From Vibrio sp. DW001 (GTDB lineage: Bacteria > Pseudomonadota > Gammaproteobacteria > Enterobacterales > Vibrionaceae): 64,000 nucleotides of DNA. Each line of letters begins with the position of its first letter. Within the stretch, counting starts at the first letter, position 1. This document shows, one piece after another, positions 52,191 through 61,607 of this stretch. Where the stretch lies: positions 3,162,001 to 3,226,000 of the forward strand of contig NZ_CP091975.1 in assembly GCF_029016285.1 (NCBI RefSeq), read 5' to 3'. The position numbers were made by a program, and so were the translations under genes. A model generated the notes under the pieces. The model worked only from the letters and a program-made list of their open reading frames with translations. It was not told where the DNA came from and ran no database searches.

Positions 52191-52826
52191 CTATTGAACC
52201 AAACGCATCTCGCGTTCAGCTTCCGTTAAAGAAGCTAAAAATGAATCACGTTCAAATACACGACTCATGTATATTTTAAGCTCTTTAGAACCAGGACCAG
52301 TTAACTCGATATCGTAGGTTGGTAGACGCCACAATAATGGAGCCAAATAGCAATCAATAAGGCTAAATTCTTCACTCATGAAGTATTCGTATTCAGCAAA
52401 AACAGGTCCAAGAGTCAGTAAATCATTACGTAACTTCTGACGAGCCGATTCAGCTTGCTCAGGGCTACCAGCAACGATTTTTTTCGCTAATGAATACCAA
52501 TTACGCTCAATACGGTAGATCATTAGACGGCTATTACCACGCGCCACTGGATACACAGGCATCAGCGGTGGGTGAGGAAAGCGTTCGTCTAGATATTCCA
52601 TAATGATCTTCGAGTCATAAAGTGCTAACTCGCGATCAATTAGAGTTGGTACTGACTTATACGGGTTAAGCTCAATGAGTTCATTAGGCAAATTGGCATC
52701 ATCAACCAATTCGACTTCAACACTTACCCCTTTTTCAGCTAAAACGATACGAACCTGATGACTATAAAGGTCAGATGCGCTTGAAAAAAGAGTCATTACA
52801 GAACGTTTATTGGCAGCTACAGCCAT
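52191..52826 (-). CDS. sspA: Stringent starvation protein A
   Basis: A 211-residue glutathione-S-transferase-fold protein that binds RNA polymerase and helps late or stress transcription. TLFSSASDLYSHQVRIVLAE at the N-terminus and the NPYKSVPTLIDRELALYDSKI segment are typical. The operon sspA-sspB and position downstream of rpsI/rplM and petABC are conserved in Vibrio-type genomes. Confidence 0.96.
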   Translation of the reverse strand: MAVAANKRSVMTLFSSASDLYSHQVRIVLAEKGVSVEVELVDDANLPNELIELNPYKSVPTLIDRELALYDSKIIMEYLDERFPHPPLMPVYPVARGNSRLMIYRIERNWYSLAKKIVAGSPEQAESARQKLRNDLLTLGPVFAEYEYFMSEEFSLIDCYLAPLLWRLPTYDIELTGPGSKELKIYMSRVFERDSFLASLTEAEREMRLVQ

Positions 52827-52852
52827 CGAGAACTCCAGTACACTTACAAACA

Positions 52853-52884
52853 GAAAAAAGAATGGAGACTATTGTCTCCATTAC
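52853..52884 (-). terminator. petC: Terminator after petC
   Basis: On the minus strand ATGGAGAC/GTCTCCAT with a 5-base loop and a CTTTTTTC tail, between petC and sspA. Confidence 0.85.
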
Positions 52885-52913
52885 ATGAAAATTAGCACGG
52901 TATGATAGCACAA

Positions 52914-53651
52914 TTAGTGCACGTCGCGCCAATACTCTTTCTTAAGTAGAACCACGACAATGGTAAACAGAACAAGGAATCCCATCACCCACCAACCTAG
53001 AGCTTCACGCTCTAACTTCACTGGGTCACCTGAATATTCAAGGAAGTTTACAATATCGCGTACAGCGCTATCGTATTCACTTGTACTCATTTCACCGCTG
53101 CCATCTGTCTCGACTCCAACAACAGATGTTTTCTCGACACCATCAATGCTATGCGTCTCAACTATTGCTGTTGGGATGCCTTGAAGCTCTTCAAGTACAT
53201 GTGGCATACCTACGCTTGGAAAAACAATGTTGTTCACACCAAACGGACGAGATGGGTCAGCATAAAACGAACGTAAGTAGGTATACAACCAATCCGCACC
53301 ACGCACACGAGCAACAAGTGATAGGTCTGGAGGTGGAGCACCAAACCATTTAGCCGCTGAATCATCAGGAATGGCATTCTCCATTAATTGACCTATTTTC
53401 GCTTCAGGATCAAACACCATATTTTGTTTCATCAGATCCAATGGAATATCAAGATCTGTAGCAACACGTTGATAACGCTGATATTGTGTTGAGTGACACC
53501 CAAAACAGTAATTCATAAATAACTTAGCGCCATTTTGTAGAGACGCTTTATCGCTAATGTCGTTATTTGCTTTATCTAAATGAACACTGCCACCGCTCGC
53601 TAGAGCCAAAGATGGTAACAATGCAAAAAGTACTACAATCCACTTCTTCAT
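52914..53651 (-). CDS. petC: Cytochrome c1 of the bc1 complex
   Basis: A 245-residue membrane-anchored c-type cytochrome. Signal peptide 1-18, covalent heme site CFGCH (Cys49, Cys52, His53), and a C-terminal membrane anchor (about 220-240) that ends in KKEYWRDVH. It passes electrons from the Rieske protein to soluble cytochrome c in the periplasm. Overlaps petB by 4 bp. Confidence 0.96.
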   Translation of the reverse strand: MKKWIVVLFALLPSLALASGGSVHLDKANNDISDKASLQNGAKLFMNYCFGCHSTQYQRYQRVATDLDIPLDLMKQNMVFDPEAKIGQLMENAIPDDSAAKWFGAPPPDLSLVARVRGADWLYTYLRSFYADPSRPFGVNNIVFPSVGMPHVLEELQGIPTAIVETHSIDGVEKTSVVGVETDGSGEMSTSEYDSAVRDIVNFLEYSGDPVKLEREALGWWVMGFLVLFTIVVVLLKKEYWRDVH

Positions 53652-54913
53652 TTGAATGTCACCCTTTCTGGTAATGGTTTCGTCGCTTCACGTTTACTGT
53701 AAATGAACAGCAATACAAAGAACATGAAATATCCTAATGAGAATAAGCGAGCCAAGAACGTATACAAATCTGTAACAGGCAACGCACCTAAGACACCAAG
53801 GGCTATAAAGCTCACCGTGAACTGAGCAATGTTAAGTAAGTGGAACTTACTACGATAGCGATATGAACGCACCTTGCAACGGTCTAACCATGGTAGCAAG
53901 AACAACACAATAATAGCGCCGCCCATTGCGACAACACCTAATAGCTTGTCAGGTACAGCACGAAGAATCGCGTAGAACGGTGTGAAATACCATACTGGGG
54001 CAATATGCTCTGGTGTTTTAAGTGGATTCGCAGCCTCAAAGTTAGGTGGCTCAAGGAAATAGCCGCCCATTTCAGGGTTAAAGAACAGCACATAACAAAA
54101 CAGGAATAAGAACCCAGCAATACCAATAAAGTCTTTTACCGTTCCATAAGGATGGAATGGAATGGAATCGATAATGTCGTATTTCTTTGTGTAATATTCA
54201 TGGAATTTAAATGAACTTTCGTAATCGTCGCCCATAGTTCCTTTAGGCAATTTTGTTTCGATACCATCTGGATTATTTGAACCTACTTCGTGTAGTGCTA
54301 AAAGATGCAATACAATCAAAAGAAGCAGAACAATCGGTAGTGCAACAACGTGAAGTGCAAAGAAGCGATTCAATGTTACCCCAGAGATCACATAATCACC
54401 GCGAATCCACAATGTTAAATCATCACCTATAACGGGTATTGCACCAAATAGGGAAATAATGACCTGCGCTCCCCAATAAGACATTTGCCCCCAAGGAAGT
54501 AGGTATCCCATAAAGGCTTCTGCCATCAGCACGAGGAAGATTAACATACCGAAGATCCACACTAATTCACGCGGCTTTTGGTATGAACCATAAATAAGCC
54601 CGCGGAACATATGCAGATAAATAACAATAAAGAACGCTGAGGCACCAGTAGAGTGCATATAACGCAACAGCCATCCGTAGTCGACATCACGCATGATATA
54701 TTCTACAGAAGCGAACGCACCATCACCTGATGGTTCGTAGCTCATTGTTAACCATATACCGGTAACAAGTTGATTAACCAGCACGAGCATGGCTAATGAA
54801 CCAAATAAGTACCAGAAGTTAAAGTTTTTAGGCATCGGATATTCTGACAAATGCTTTTTATACGCATTTATTGAAGGCAGACGCTTTTCAAACCATTCAG
54901 CTAATCCTTGCAT
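53648..54913 (-). CDS. petB: Cytochrome b of the bc1 complex
   Basis: A 421-residue membrane protein with eight or so helices and two b hemes. The paired heme His residues lie in the helices containing LRYMHSTGASAFF and FFALHVVALPIVL; the Qo-site PEW-type motif appears as the IAPVWYFTPFYAILR segment (PVWY). It oxidises quinol and carries the Q cycle. Overlaps petA by one base and petC by four. Confidence 0.97.
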   Translation of the reverse strand: MQGLAEWFEKRLPSINAYKKHLSEYPMPKNFNFWYLFGSLAMLVLVNQLVTGIWLTMSYEPSGDGAFASVEYIMRDVDYGWLLRYMHSTGASAFFIVIYLHMFRGLIYGSYQKPRELVWIFGMLIFLVLMAEAFMGYLLPWGQMSYWGAQVIISLFGAIPVIGDDLTLWIRGDYVISGVTLNRFFALHVVALPIVLLLLIVLHLLALHEVGSNNPDGIETKLPKGTMGDDYESSFKFHEYYTKKYDIIDSIPFHPYGTVKDFIGIAGFLFLFCYVLFFNPEMGGYFLEPPNFEAANPLKTPEHIAPVWYFTPFYAILRAVPDKLLGVVAMGGAIIVLFLLPWLDRCKVRSYRYRSKFHLLNIAQFTVSFIALGVLGALPVTDLYTFLARLFSLGYFMFFVLLFIYSKREATKPLPERVTFK

Positions 54914-55506
54914 TAGGCTTCTCCCTCTTCATCAACACCGATAATAATTCTGGTATCCGTCAAATACATATGCTTCGGAATAACCAAATTATAGGGTGCA
55001 GGTACACCTTGGAATACTCGTCCAGCCATATCGAACTTAGAGCCGTGACATGGGCAGAAAAATCCAGAACTCACCCCTTGAACTTGCTCACTAAAACTGT
55101 CAGGTAAATAGGTTGGTGAACAACCAAGGTGGGTACATATTCCAACCGCTATGAAATACTCGGGCTTAATTGAGCGATACTCATTCTGAGCATAAGAAGG
55201 TTGTTGCTCTTCATTTGAAGAAGGATCACTAAGTTGACTGTCAGCATCTTTCAATGCAGACACAACAGATTCAGCTCGACGAACGACCCAAACAGGTTTA
55301 CCACGCCATTCTACGCGGACCATTTGGCCTTCTTCGAGTTTACTTATGTCGACTTCAACGGGCGCACCCGCTGCTTTCGCTTTTTCACTTGGGTTCCAAG
55401 ATTTAATAAAAGGAACAGCTACGGCTGCAGCTCCCAAACCACCAACAACAGCTGTTGTTGCAGTTAAGAAGCGCCTACGTCCACTGTTTAAAGGCGCATT
55501 GCTCAT
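54913..55506 (-). CDS. petA: Rieske iron-sulfur subunit of the bc1 complex
   Basis: A protein of about 197 residues. The N-terminus has a twin-arginine signal (GRRRFLTA) followed by a membrane anchor, so it is exported folded by Tat. The [2Fe-2S] ligands are in CTHLGC and CPCHGS. An open frame runs to 55560; I prefer ATG 55506 (MSNAPLNSG), the usual N-terminus of this protein as I recall it, though no start has a perfect ribosome-binding site. First gene of petABC. Confidence 0.95.
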   Translation of the reverse strand: MSNAPLNSGRRRFLTATTAVVGGLGAAAVAVPFIKSWNPSEKAKAAGAPVEVDISKLEEGQMVRVEWRGKPVWVVRRAESVVSALKDADSQLSDPSSNEEQQPSYAQNEYRSIKPEYFIAVGICTHLGCSPTYLPDSFSEQVQGVSSGFFCPCHGSKFDMAGRVFQGVPAPYNLVIPKHMYLTDTRIIIGVDEEGEA

Positions 55507-55560
55507 ATCCAGCATATCTCCCATTTGCCCAACTTTATCATTATGCTTTGAGTAGGGCAT

Positions 55561-56061
55561 GGCTAACAGAAATTAAAATTATTGTATTTATAACGGTGCA
55601 TGATAAGTAAATTTACACCTTTTGTTAACATTTATAACAAAAATTCGCTCATTGGTTCACAAAAAACTGAATAGATTCAAGATCTAGCTATGAATTAATA
55701 TCACGTTAGTGTTTTGTCTCACAGTTGTTGTATTTAACCTGAGCTTTCAATAGTGGGTATTATTCCCCTAAATGAATCAAAGCTAACACTTCAATGCCGA
55801 ATGCTTTGTCATTATCACGGCACATTTATAAAGTTATCGGGAGCTATCACAAACAAACTTAACGCCGAGAAGAATGATAAGTGCGTGATTCTATCTTTCG
55901 TTAAGGTTATTGAATTGAACTTTGAATAATGGACCAATGACGTCTTAAACGAATATTTAATACGAAATAACTGAATTTTTGATACAAAAAAGCTCGGTAT
56001 AAAACCGAGCTTTTGGTGCCACAATCCGGCCGAAGCCTGAACGTAATATCCCGAAGGAAGA
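55561..56061. other. 501-bp intergenic region between rpsI and petA
   Basis: No gene is supported. It contains the rpsI terminator near its right end and a possible petA promoter on the minus strand at about 55610-55645 (TTGTTA, 17 bases, TGTAAA). The rest is AT-rich with nothing I can name. Confidence 0.5.
55985..56015 (-). terminator. rpsI: Terminator after rpsI
   Basis: On the minus strand AAAAGCTCGGT/ACCGAGCTTTTTT with a short loop, about 47 bp past the rpsI stop. Confidence 0.92.
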
Positions 56062-56454
56062 TTAACGCTTTGAGAACTGTGGGCGACGACGTGCTTTACG
56101 TAGACCGACTTTCTTACGCTCAACTTTACGTGCATCACGAGTAACATAACCCGCAGCGCGTAGAGTAGGACGTAATGTTTCATCGAGCTCCATAAGAGCA
56201 CGAGTAATGCCGTGACGGATCGCGCCAGCTTGACCAGAAATACCACCACCTTTAACAGTGATGTAAAGATCCAGTTTTTCTAACATATCAACTAACTCAA
56301 GTGGTTGACGAACAACCATACGAGAAGTTTCACGACCAAAGTAAACATCAAGGCTACGCTTGTTGATTACGATGTTACCACTGCCTGGTTTAATGAAAAC
56401 GCGAGCAGCTGAGCTTTTGCGACGACCAGTGCCGTAGTATTGATTCTCTGCCAT
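56062..56454 (-). CDS. rpsI: 30S ribosomal protein S9
   Basis: A 130-residue ribosomal protein nearly identical to E. coli S9, from [19 protein letters not shown] to the basic C-terminal RRPQFSKR that reaches the P-site tRNA. I start at 56454 because the E. coli protein begins there; two extra codons precede it. Second gene of the rplM-rpsI operon. Confidence 0.98.
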   Translation of the reverse strand: MAENQYYGTGRRKSSAARVFIKPGSGNIVINKRSLDVYFGRETSRMVVRQPLELVDMLEKLDLYITVKGGGISGQAGAIRHGITRALMELDETLRPTLRAAGYVTRDARKVERKKVGLRKARRRPQFSKR

Positions 56455-56469
56455 TGTCATAATCCCCGA

Positions 56470-56898
56470 TTAGATGTCTAATACTGTTGGTTGTTGAGCA
56501 ATATGGTTATGCTCAGTACCAGCGTAAACTTTTAGCTTACGGTACATAGCACGGCCAAGAGGACCACGTGGCAACATACCTTTAACAGCAAGTTCAAGAA
56601 CCATCTCTGGTTTCTTATCAATCAATTTTTCGAAAGTAATTGATTTTAGACCACCAGGGAACTCAGAGTGACGGTAATACACTTTACCTTTAGCTTTGTT
56701 ACCAGTTACGGCAACTTTCTCAGCATTGATAACGATGATGTAATCACCAGTATCTACGTGAGGTGTGTATTCAGCTTTATGCTTGCCACGAAGGCGAGAC
56801 GCAATTTCACTTGCAAGACGACCAAGAGTTTTACCTTCAGCGTCTACAACATACCAGTCACGTTTTACTGTAGCTGGTTTAGCAACGAAAGTTTTCAT
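56470..56898 (-). CDS. rplM: 50S ribosomal protein L13
   Basis: A 142-residue early-assembly 50S protein: [19 protein letters not shown] at the start, then [15 protein letters not shown] and [18 protein letters not shown]. In E. coli L13 represses its own operon through the mRNA leader; the leader here is about 140 nt and has two hairpins. Confidence 0.98.
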   Translation of the reverse strand: MKTFVAKPATVKRDWYVVDAEGKTLGRLASEIASRLRGKHKAEYTPHVDTGDYIIVINAEKVAVTGNKAKGKVYYRHSEFPGGLKSITFEKLIDKKPEMVLELAVKGMLPRGPLGRAMYRKLKVYAGTEHNHIAQQPTVLDI

Positions 56899-56934
56899 GC
56901 TAATAATAACCCGTTAATTAAATATTACACACAA

Positions 56935-56996
56935 GGAGTAGTTATACTCCCACTGTCTAAGAGCCCATATCATCACCCCTTCGAGTGTTGGCACTC
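56935..56996 (-). promoter_or_regulatory. rplM: Structured leader of the rplM-rpsI mRNA
   Basis: On the minus strand two short perfect hairpins occur in the leader: GAGTG/CACTC with a 4-base loop (56983-56996) and GGAGTA/TACTCC with a 4-base loop (56935-56950), the latter about 37 nt before the start codon. They are candidates for L13-mediated feedback. Confidence 0.5.
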
Positions 56997-57045
56997 TCGG
57001 CCATATTTTGGAAAAAATAGACCTGCAGTAACGGTGGGTCGCAGG

Positions 57046-57051
57046 ATTATA
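57046..57051 (-). promoter_or_regulatory. rplM: -10 element of the rplM-rpsI promoter
   Basis: A consensus TATAAT on the minus strand followed by a GC-rich stretch (CCTGCGACCCACC); the -35 region is T-rich (GATTTT) and poor. It would give a leader of about 140 nt. Confidence 0.6.
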
Positions 57052-57125
57052 GAGAAGTGTGAGGAAAAAATCATCTTTTTTGTGACTAAACATCAAAAAA
57101 AGCACAGAACAATCTTAACAGCCTT

Positions 57126-58229
57126 TTAAGCTAAATGTTCTTTGGCCAAATAATCATGGCTTTGCATCTCAACTAAACGAGATAAACAACGTCTAAATTC
57201 GAACGCCAGTTGGCCTGAAGAGTAGAGATTATCCATATCTACCTCAGCAGAGATTATCAGTTTGACGTTTCTTTCATAAAACTCATCCACTAACGCAATA
57301 AATCGTCTCGCGGCATCATCAAGTTGAGCATTCATTGGAACCATACCGGACAACAACACGGTGTGATAAATACGTGACATCTCAATATAATCATTCTGGC
57401 TTCGACTTGTCTGACACAACTGCTCAAACGTAACGAAAAGCACACCATCACAAGCTCGTCTGACCGGGATATTCCTATGATTAATTTCAATTTCAAAAAG
57501 GGTATTTTTGCAGTCGGTCGTCAACTGCCCATAATATCTATTCAGATTATTTTCAGCCACATCATCAAGAGGATAATGGTAGATTTCCGCCTGCTCTAAG
57601 GTTCTTAATCGATAATCCACACCACTATCGACGTTCACAATTTGACAATGTTTTTCAATCAAATCAATTGCAGGTAGGAAGCGAGCTCGTTGCAATCCAT
57701 TTCGGTACAAATCTTGAGGTGGGATATTTGAGGTCGCCACTAAAACAATCCCTCTTTTAAACAACGCCTGAAATAGTGTACCTAAAATCATCGCATCAGT
57801 AATATCTGAAACAAAAAACTCGTCGAAACAGATAATATCGGTGTCAGATTTAAATATGTCCGCAACCTTCTCAAGTGGATCCGAAGTTTCAGATAGATTT
57901 TTCATCTCATCGTGGACACGTAGCATAAAACGATGAAAATGCACCCTCATTATTCTAGAGTCTGACATTGTCTCGCAAAAAGTATCCATCAGATAGGTCT
58001 TTCCTCGACCTACGCCTCCCCACATATAAATACCTTGCGGCAGTATTGGCGGCTCGTTCTTTTTTCCGATTAAACGTTGCAGTCTGCTCAATTGCGGTTT
58101 TGGGCTTCCCAAGTAATCTTTATAAAGATGAAAAAGTTGGTCAAGCTGTTGTACTGCGTTGCTTTGCGCAGAATCTTTTTGAAAACCGAACTCATCAATA
58201 TCCTTTCTATACTTCTCTATTGGCGTCAT
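57126..58229 (-). CDS. zapE: Division ATPase ZapE (AFG1-like)
   Basis: A 367-residue AAA-type P-loop ATPase (E. coli YhcM/ZapE) that associates with the Z-ring under stress. Walker A GGVGRGKT (71-78), Walker B ICFDEFFVSD. Divergent from zapG, as in E. coli (yhcM/yhcB). Confidence 0.95.
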   Translation of the reverse strand: MTPIEKYRKDIDEFGFQKDSAQSNAVQQLDQLFHLYKDYLGSPKPQLSRLQRLIGKKNEPPILPQGIYMWGGVGRGKTYLMDTFCETMSDSRIMRVHFHRFMLRVHDEMKNLSETSDPLEKVADIFKSDTDIICFDEFFVSDITDAMILGTLFQALFKRGIVLVATSNIPPQDLYRNGLQRARFLPAIDLIEKHCQIVNVDSGVDYRLRTLEQAEIYHYPLDDVAENNLNRYYGQLTTDCKNTLFEIEINHRNIPVRRACDGVLFVTFEQLCQTSRSQNDYIEMSRIYHTVLLSGMVPMNAQLDDAARRFIALVDEFYERNVKLIISAEVDMDNLYSSGQLAFEFRRCLSRLVEMQSHDYLAKEHLA

Positions 58230-58386
58230 CTACTTCGCTACCTAAAACTATTACTTGTTATACAAAACGCTAATCTATTACGTATCTTCTTTATCCAATC
58301 GCATACTCATAGTAACATGAGAAATAAGCGTGCGTAATTCGTATGTAAACAATATGTTATCCCCGACTATTTAGAAAGGAGCTGTT

Positions 58387-58818
58387 ATGCCTTGGATTTA
58401 CGGACTTGTAGGCCTTCTCGTAGGGGCGATTTTGGGTATTGTCATTTCGCGAATCAAAACCCCTCAGTACAAAAAACATCAACAAATGAAAAAGGAACTC
58501 GCGACAACCAAGTTCGAACTGGAGCAACAACGACAGGAACTGACTGACCATTTTTCACAAACGGCGGAACTACTTGATGTATTAGGAAAAGATTACACCA
58601 AGCTGTATCAGCATATGGCGAATACATCTTCGGAATTGCTGGCTAATGTACCAGAGCAAGACCAACCTTTTGCCAATAAGCTCACTCAAACTGTATCGAA
58701 CTCAGAACAAGAGACCAATATACAACCTAAAGATTACGCTAAGGGTGCAACGGGATTACTGACACCAGAGAAGAAAGAAATAATTGAGGCCCCAGAAGCC
58801 GTCAAAGCGTCTAATTAA
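58387..58818 (+). CDS. zapG: Z-ring associated protein ZapG (YhcB/DUF1043)
   Basis: A 143-residue protein with one N-terminal membrane helix (3-22: IYGLVGLLVGAILGIVI) and a long cytoplasmic coiled coil (about 30-75), the layout of YhcB, which links division and cell wall synthesis. The C-terminal third is acidic and disordered. The start has a GAAAGGAG site. It is upstream of degQ and degS on the same strand. Confidence 0.93.
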   Translation: MPWIYGLVGLLVGAILGIVISRIKTPQYKKHQQMKKELATTKFELEQQRQELTDHFSQTAELLDVLGKDYTKLYQHMANTSSELLANVPEQDQPFANKLTQTVSNSEQETNIQPKDYAKGATGLLTPEKKEIIEAPEAVKASN

Positions 58819-58917
58819 ACGTCGTCTAATCTTCACGGTAATTTTATTTCGTGTTTAATTTGAACTAGAGTCAAGTTTTTGAGTCATAAACTCCATAACA
58901 ATAAAGAGGAGTAAACG

Positions 58918-60285
58918 ATGAAAAAATCTATGCTTGCCTTAAGTGTATTGGCTCTAAGTTTAAACACTGTCATCACCCCAGCACCTGCTTTTGCAGCACT
59001 TCCCCTCAGTGTAGGGAATGAACAATTACCGAGTCTTGCTCCAATGTTAGAACATGTTACTCCGGCCGTTGTTAGTATTGCTGTAGAGGGAAAACAGACG
59101 TCGAAACAGCAACTACCGGAATCCTTTCGGTTTTTCTTCGGCCCCGATTTCCCGTCAGAGCAACTTCAAGAGCGTCCGTTTAGAGGATTAGGTTCAGGTG
59201 TCATTGTTGACGCGAAAAAAGGTTATATCGTTACCAATTACCATGTCATTAATGGCGCTGACGAAATTAAAGTCAAACTGCATGACGGTAGAGAGTATGA
59301 CGCCGAACTTGTCGGTGGTGACCAGATGTCCGATATCGCACTGCTAAAACTAGAATCAACCAAAAACCTCACGCAGATCAAGGTTGCCGATTCAGATAAA
59401 CTTCGAGTTGGTGATTTTAGTGTCGCGATAGGTAACCCGTTTGGCCTCGGTCAAACCGTTACATCAGGTATCGTATCGGCTCTTGGCAGAAGCGGATTGA
59501 ACATTGAAAATTTCGAAAACTTCATTCAGACCGACGCCGCAATTAACAGCGGTAATTCTGGTGGTGCATTGGTTAACCTACGTGGCGAGCTTATCGGTAT
59601 CAATACGGCAATTTTGGGTCCTAATGGTGGCAATATAGGTATCGGCTTTGCGATTCCTTCCAATATGGTTATTAATCTCACTGATCAAATTTTAGAGTTT
59701 GGAGAGGTTAAACGCGGCATGTTGGGCGTTCAAGGTGGGGAAGTAACGTCAGAGTTAGCTGAAGCACTGGGTTATGAGGCGAGCAAAGGCGCATTTATTA
59801 GCCAGGTCGTTCCGGATAGTGCCGCCGACAAAGCGGGTTTAGAAGCCGGAGATATCATTGTCAAAATCAATGGCAAAGAAATTAAAACCTTTAGTGGGCT
59901 TAGGGCGAAGGTTGCTACGCTTGGGGCAGGAAAAGAGATTACCCTTAGTGTTATTCGCGACGGTAAAGAGAAAAAATTCGACGTAACGCTCGGAGAAGCC
60001 TCTGATAGCAAAACCAAGGCAGAAACTTTACACGACGGTCTTAAAGGTGCTGAACTTGCTAACACAACGGCAGATGACACGGTTGAAGGCATAAAAGTAA
60101 GTTCGGTTGAGAAAGGGTCTTCTGCAGAGGCGTTCCAACTTCAACTTGGTGATATCATCGTCGGTGTAAACCGTCAACGAGTGCACAACCTTGGTGAATT
60201 AAGAACCGTATTAGAGAAAAAACCAAACGTACTCGCACTCAACGTTCAACGTGGCGATCGTACCATATACTTAGTCGTTCGATAA
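58918..60285 (+). CDS. degQ: Periplasmic serine protease DegQ
   Basis: A 455-residue HtrA protease, the same length as E. coli DegQ and shorter than DegP. Signal peptide ends at about 26 (PAPAFA). Catalytic triad His109 (TNYHVI), Asp139 (MSDIALLK), Ser214 (SGNSGGAL). Two PDZ domains follow (about 260-350 and 365-450). It degrades or refolds damaged envelope proteins. Very good GAGGAG ribosome-binding site. Next to degS, as in E. coli. Confidence 0.95.
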   Translation: MKKSMLALSVLALSLNTVITPAPAFAALPLSVGNEQLPSLAPMLEHVTPAVVSIAVEGKQTSKQQLPESFRFFFGPDFPSEQLQERPFRGLGSGVIVDAKKGYIVTNYHVINGADEIKVKLHDGREYDAELVGGDQMSDIALLKLESTKNLTQIKVADSDKLRVGDFSVAIGNPFGLGQTVTSGIVSALGRSGLNIENFENFIQTDAAINSGNSGGALVNLRGELIGINTAILGPNGGNIGIGFAIPSNMVINLTDQILEFGEVKRGMLGVQGGEVTSELAEALGYEASKGAFISQVVPDSAADKAGLEAGDIIVKINGKEIKTFSGLRAKVATLGAGKEITLSVIRDGKEKKFDVTLGEASDSKTKAETLHDGLKGAELANTTADDTVEGIKVSSVEKGSSAEAFQLQLGDIIVGVNRQRVHNLGELRTVLEKKPNVLALNVQRGDRTIYLVVR

Positions 60286-60309
60286 CGAAGTACGCTTCGT
60301 CAATCCTAG

Positions 60310-60343
60310 TGGGAAGGTTGCTTTGTAATCTTCCCTTTCTTTT
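60310..60343 (+). terminator. degQ: Terminator after degQ
   Basis: GGGAAG/CTTCCC stem, extended by a few pairs, with a TTTCTTTT tail, about 25 bp past the degQ stop; degS must then have its own promoter or rely on read-through. Confidence 0.7.
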
Positions 60344-60432
60344 ACAAACACCTATCTGTATCCTTATCTTTTACGAGTTATCGTACCTATACTTAAATAT
60401 CGTGGTTTTGCTTTTACAGCATTAGGGGATAC

Positions 60433-61500
60433 ATGCTGAATTTTTTGTTACGTTCTGTTGGTTTAGGCTTAGTAACTGCGTTGATTGTTTTACTCGCCGT
60501 ACCCTCGTTAAGATCGAATATTATTCCAGAAAACATTGTTGATAACGTTGGGGCTTTTCAAGAGCTTCGAGTCTCATTCAGTGATGCAGTTCTCAGAGCG
60601 GCACCTGCTGTCGTCAATATCTATAGCCGAAAATACACGGCGGAAGATCGCTCTACATTAAAAACTCAAGGCCTTGGGTCGGGCGTTATTGTTAGCGACA
60701 AAGGCTACATCATTACTAACTTTCACGTGATAGCAAAAGCCGATCAGATTATCGTCGCACTGCAAGATGGCCGAATAGCGAACGCGCAACTTGTTGGCAA
60801 AGACCGTCGTACCGATATCGCCATATTGCGTATTGAAATGACAGAGTTACCAACGATACCGCTTAATTCAGATTATGACGCTCATGTGGGTGATATTGTA
60901 TTGGCGATAGGTAACCCTTATAATCTGGGTCAAACTACCACCTTCGGTATTATCTCAGCGACTGGTCGTTCTTCTATCAGCGCCGATGGCAGACAAGCCT
61001 TCATTCAAACCGATGCAGCAATCAACCAAGGTAATTCTGGTGGTGCTTTGGTTAATACCTATGGTGAGTTGGTTGGTATTAATACCGCATCGTTCCAACA
61101 GGCAACCGACCTGGAAACCTACGGAATCTCCTTTGCAATCCCTTACGCCTTGGCAGATCGCATCATGCAAAAAATTATTGCTGATGGACGAGTTATTCGA
61201 GGTTACATCGGTGCTGATGGCCAGGATGTTAATACGATGACATCACGGTTATTAGGTGGCGATTACGTTGGAGCTATTATAATCTTGGGCATCGCACCCG
61301 GAGGTCCCGCGGCAGATGCGGGTTTACTGAAGAACGATGTTCTTCTTAGTATCAATGAACAAACCATCCATGGCCGTCAAAGTGTAATGGACATCGTGGC
61401 CGATCTTCGACCAGGAACCACCGTTAATGTGACCATCCTTAGAGATGGCAAAACGCTCTCTGTTCCGATTATAGTTGGCGAGTCAACCGACCCAGAATAA
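60433..61500 (+). CDS. degS: Site-1 protease DegS
   Basis: A 355-residue membrane-anchored HtrA protease (E. coli length 355). One N-terminal membrane helix (about 5-24), triad His98, Asp128, Ser202, and a single PDZ domain (about 255-340). When the PDZ binds misfolded porin C-termini, DegS cuts RseA and starts the sigma-E envelope stress cascade. Confidence 0.97.
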   Translation: MLNFLLRSVGLGLVTALIVLLAVPSLRSNIIPENIVDNVGAFQELRVSFSDAVLRAAPAVVNIYSRKYTAEDRSTLKTQGLGSGVIVSDKGYIITNFHVIAKADQIIVALQDGRIANAQLVGKDRRTDIAILRIEMTELPTIPLNSDYDAHVGDIVLAIGNPYNLGQTTTFGIISATGRSSISADGRQAFIQTDAAINQGNSGGALVNTYGELVGINTASFQQATDLETYGISFAIPYALADRIMQKIIADGRVIRGYIGADGQDVNTMTSRLLGGDYVGAIIILGIAPGGPAADAGLLKNDVLLSINEQTIHGRQSVMDIVADLRPGTTVNVTILRDGKTLSVPIIVGESTDPE

Positions 61501-61552
61501 CGGTGTAATACCTATGCGTCGGTCATCGTTCTCTTCACGAAAAGACACCAAC

Positions 61553-61585
61553 AAAAAGCCCAACTCATCGAGTTGGGCTTTTTTA
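61553..61585. terminator. Bidirectional terminator between degS and parC
   Basis: AAAAAGCCCAACTC / GAGTTGGGCTTTTTT with a 4-base loop between convergent genes. Confidence 0.92.
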
Positions 61586-61607
61586 ATTTTCATCTGTCGA
61601 CTAAGGG

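Noticed and set aside
55815..56249. 144-residue minus-strand frame overlapping rpsI
   Set aside because: It is out of frame with rpsI and runs through its terminator.
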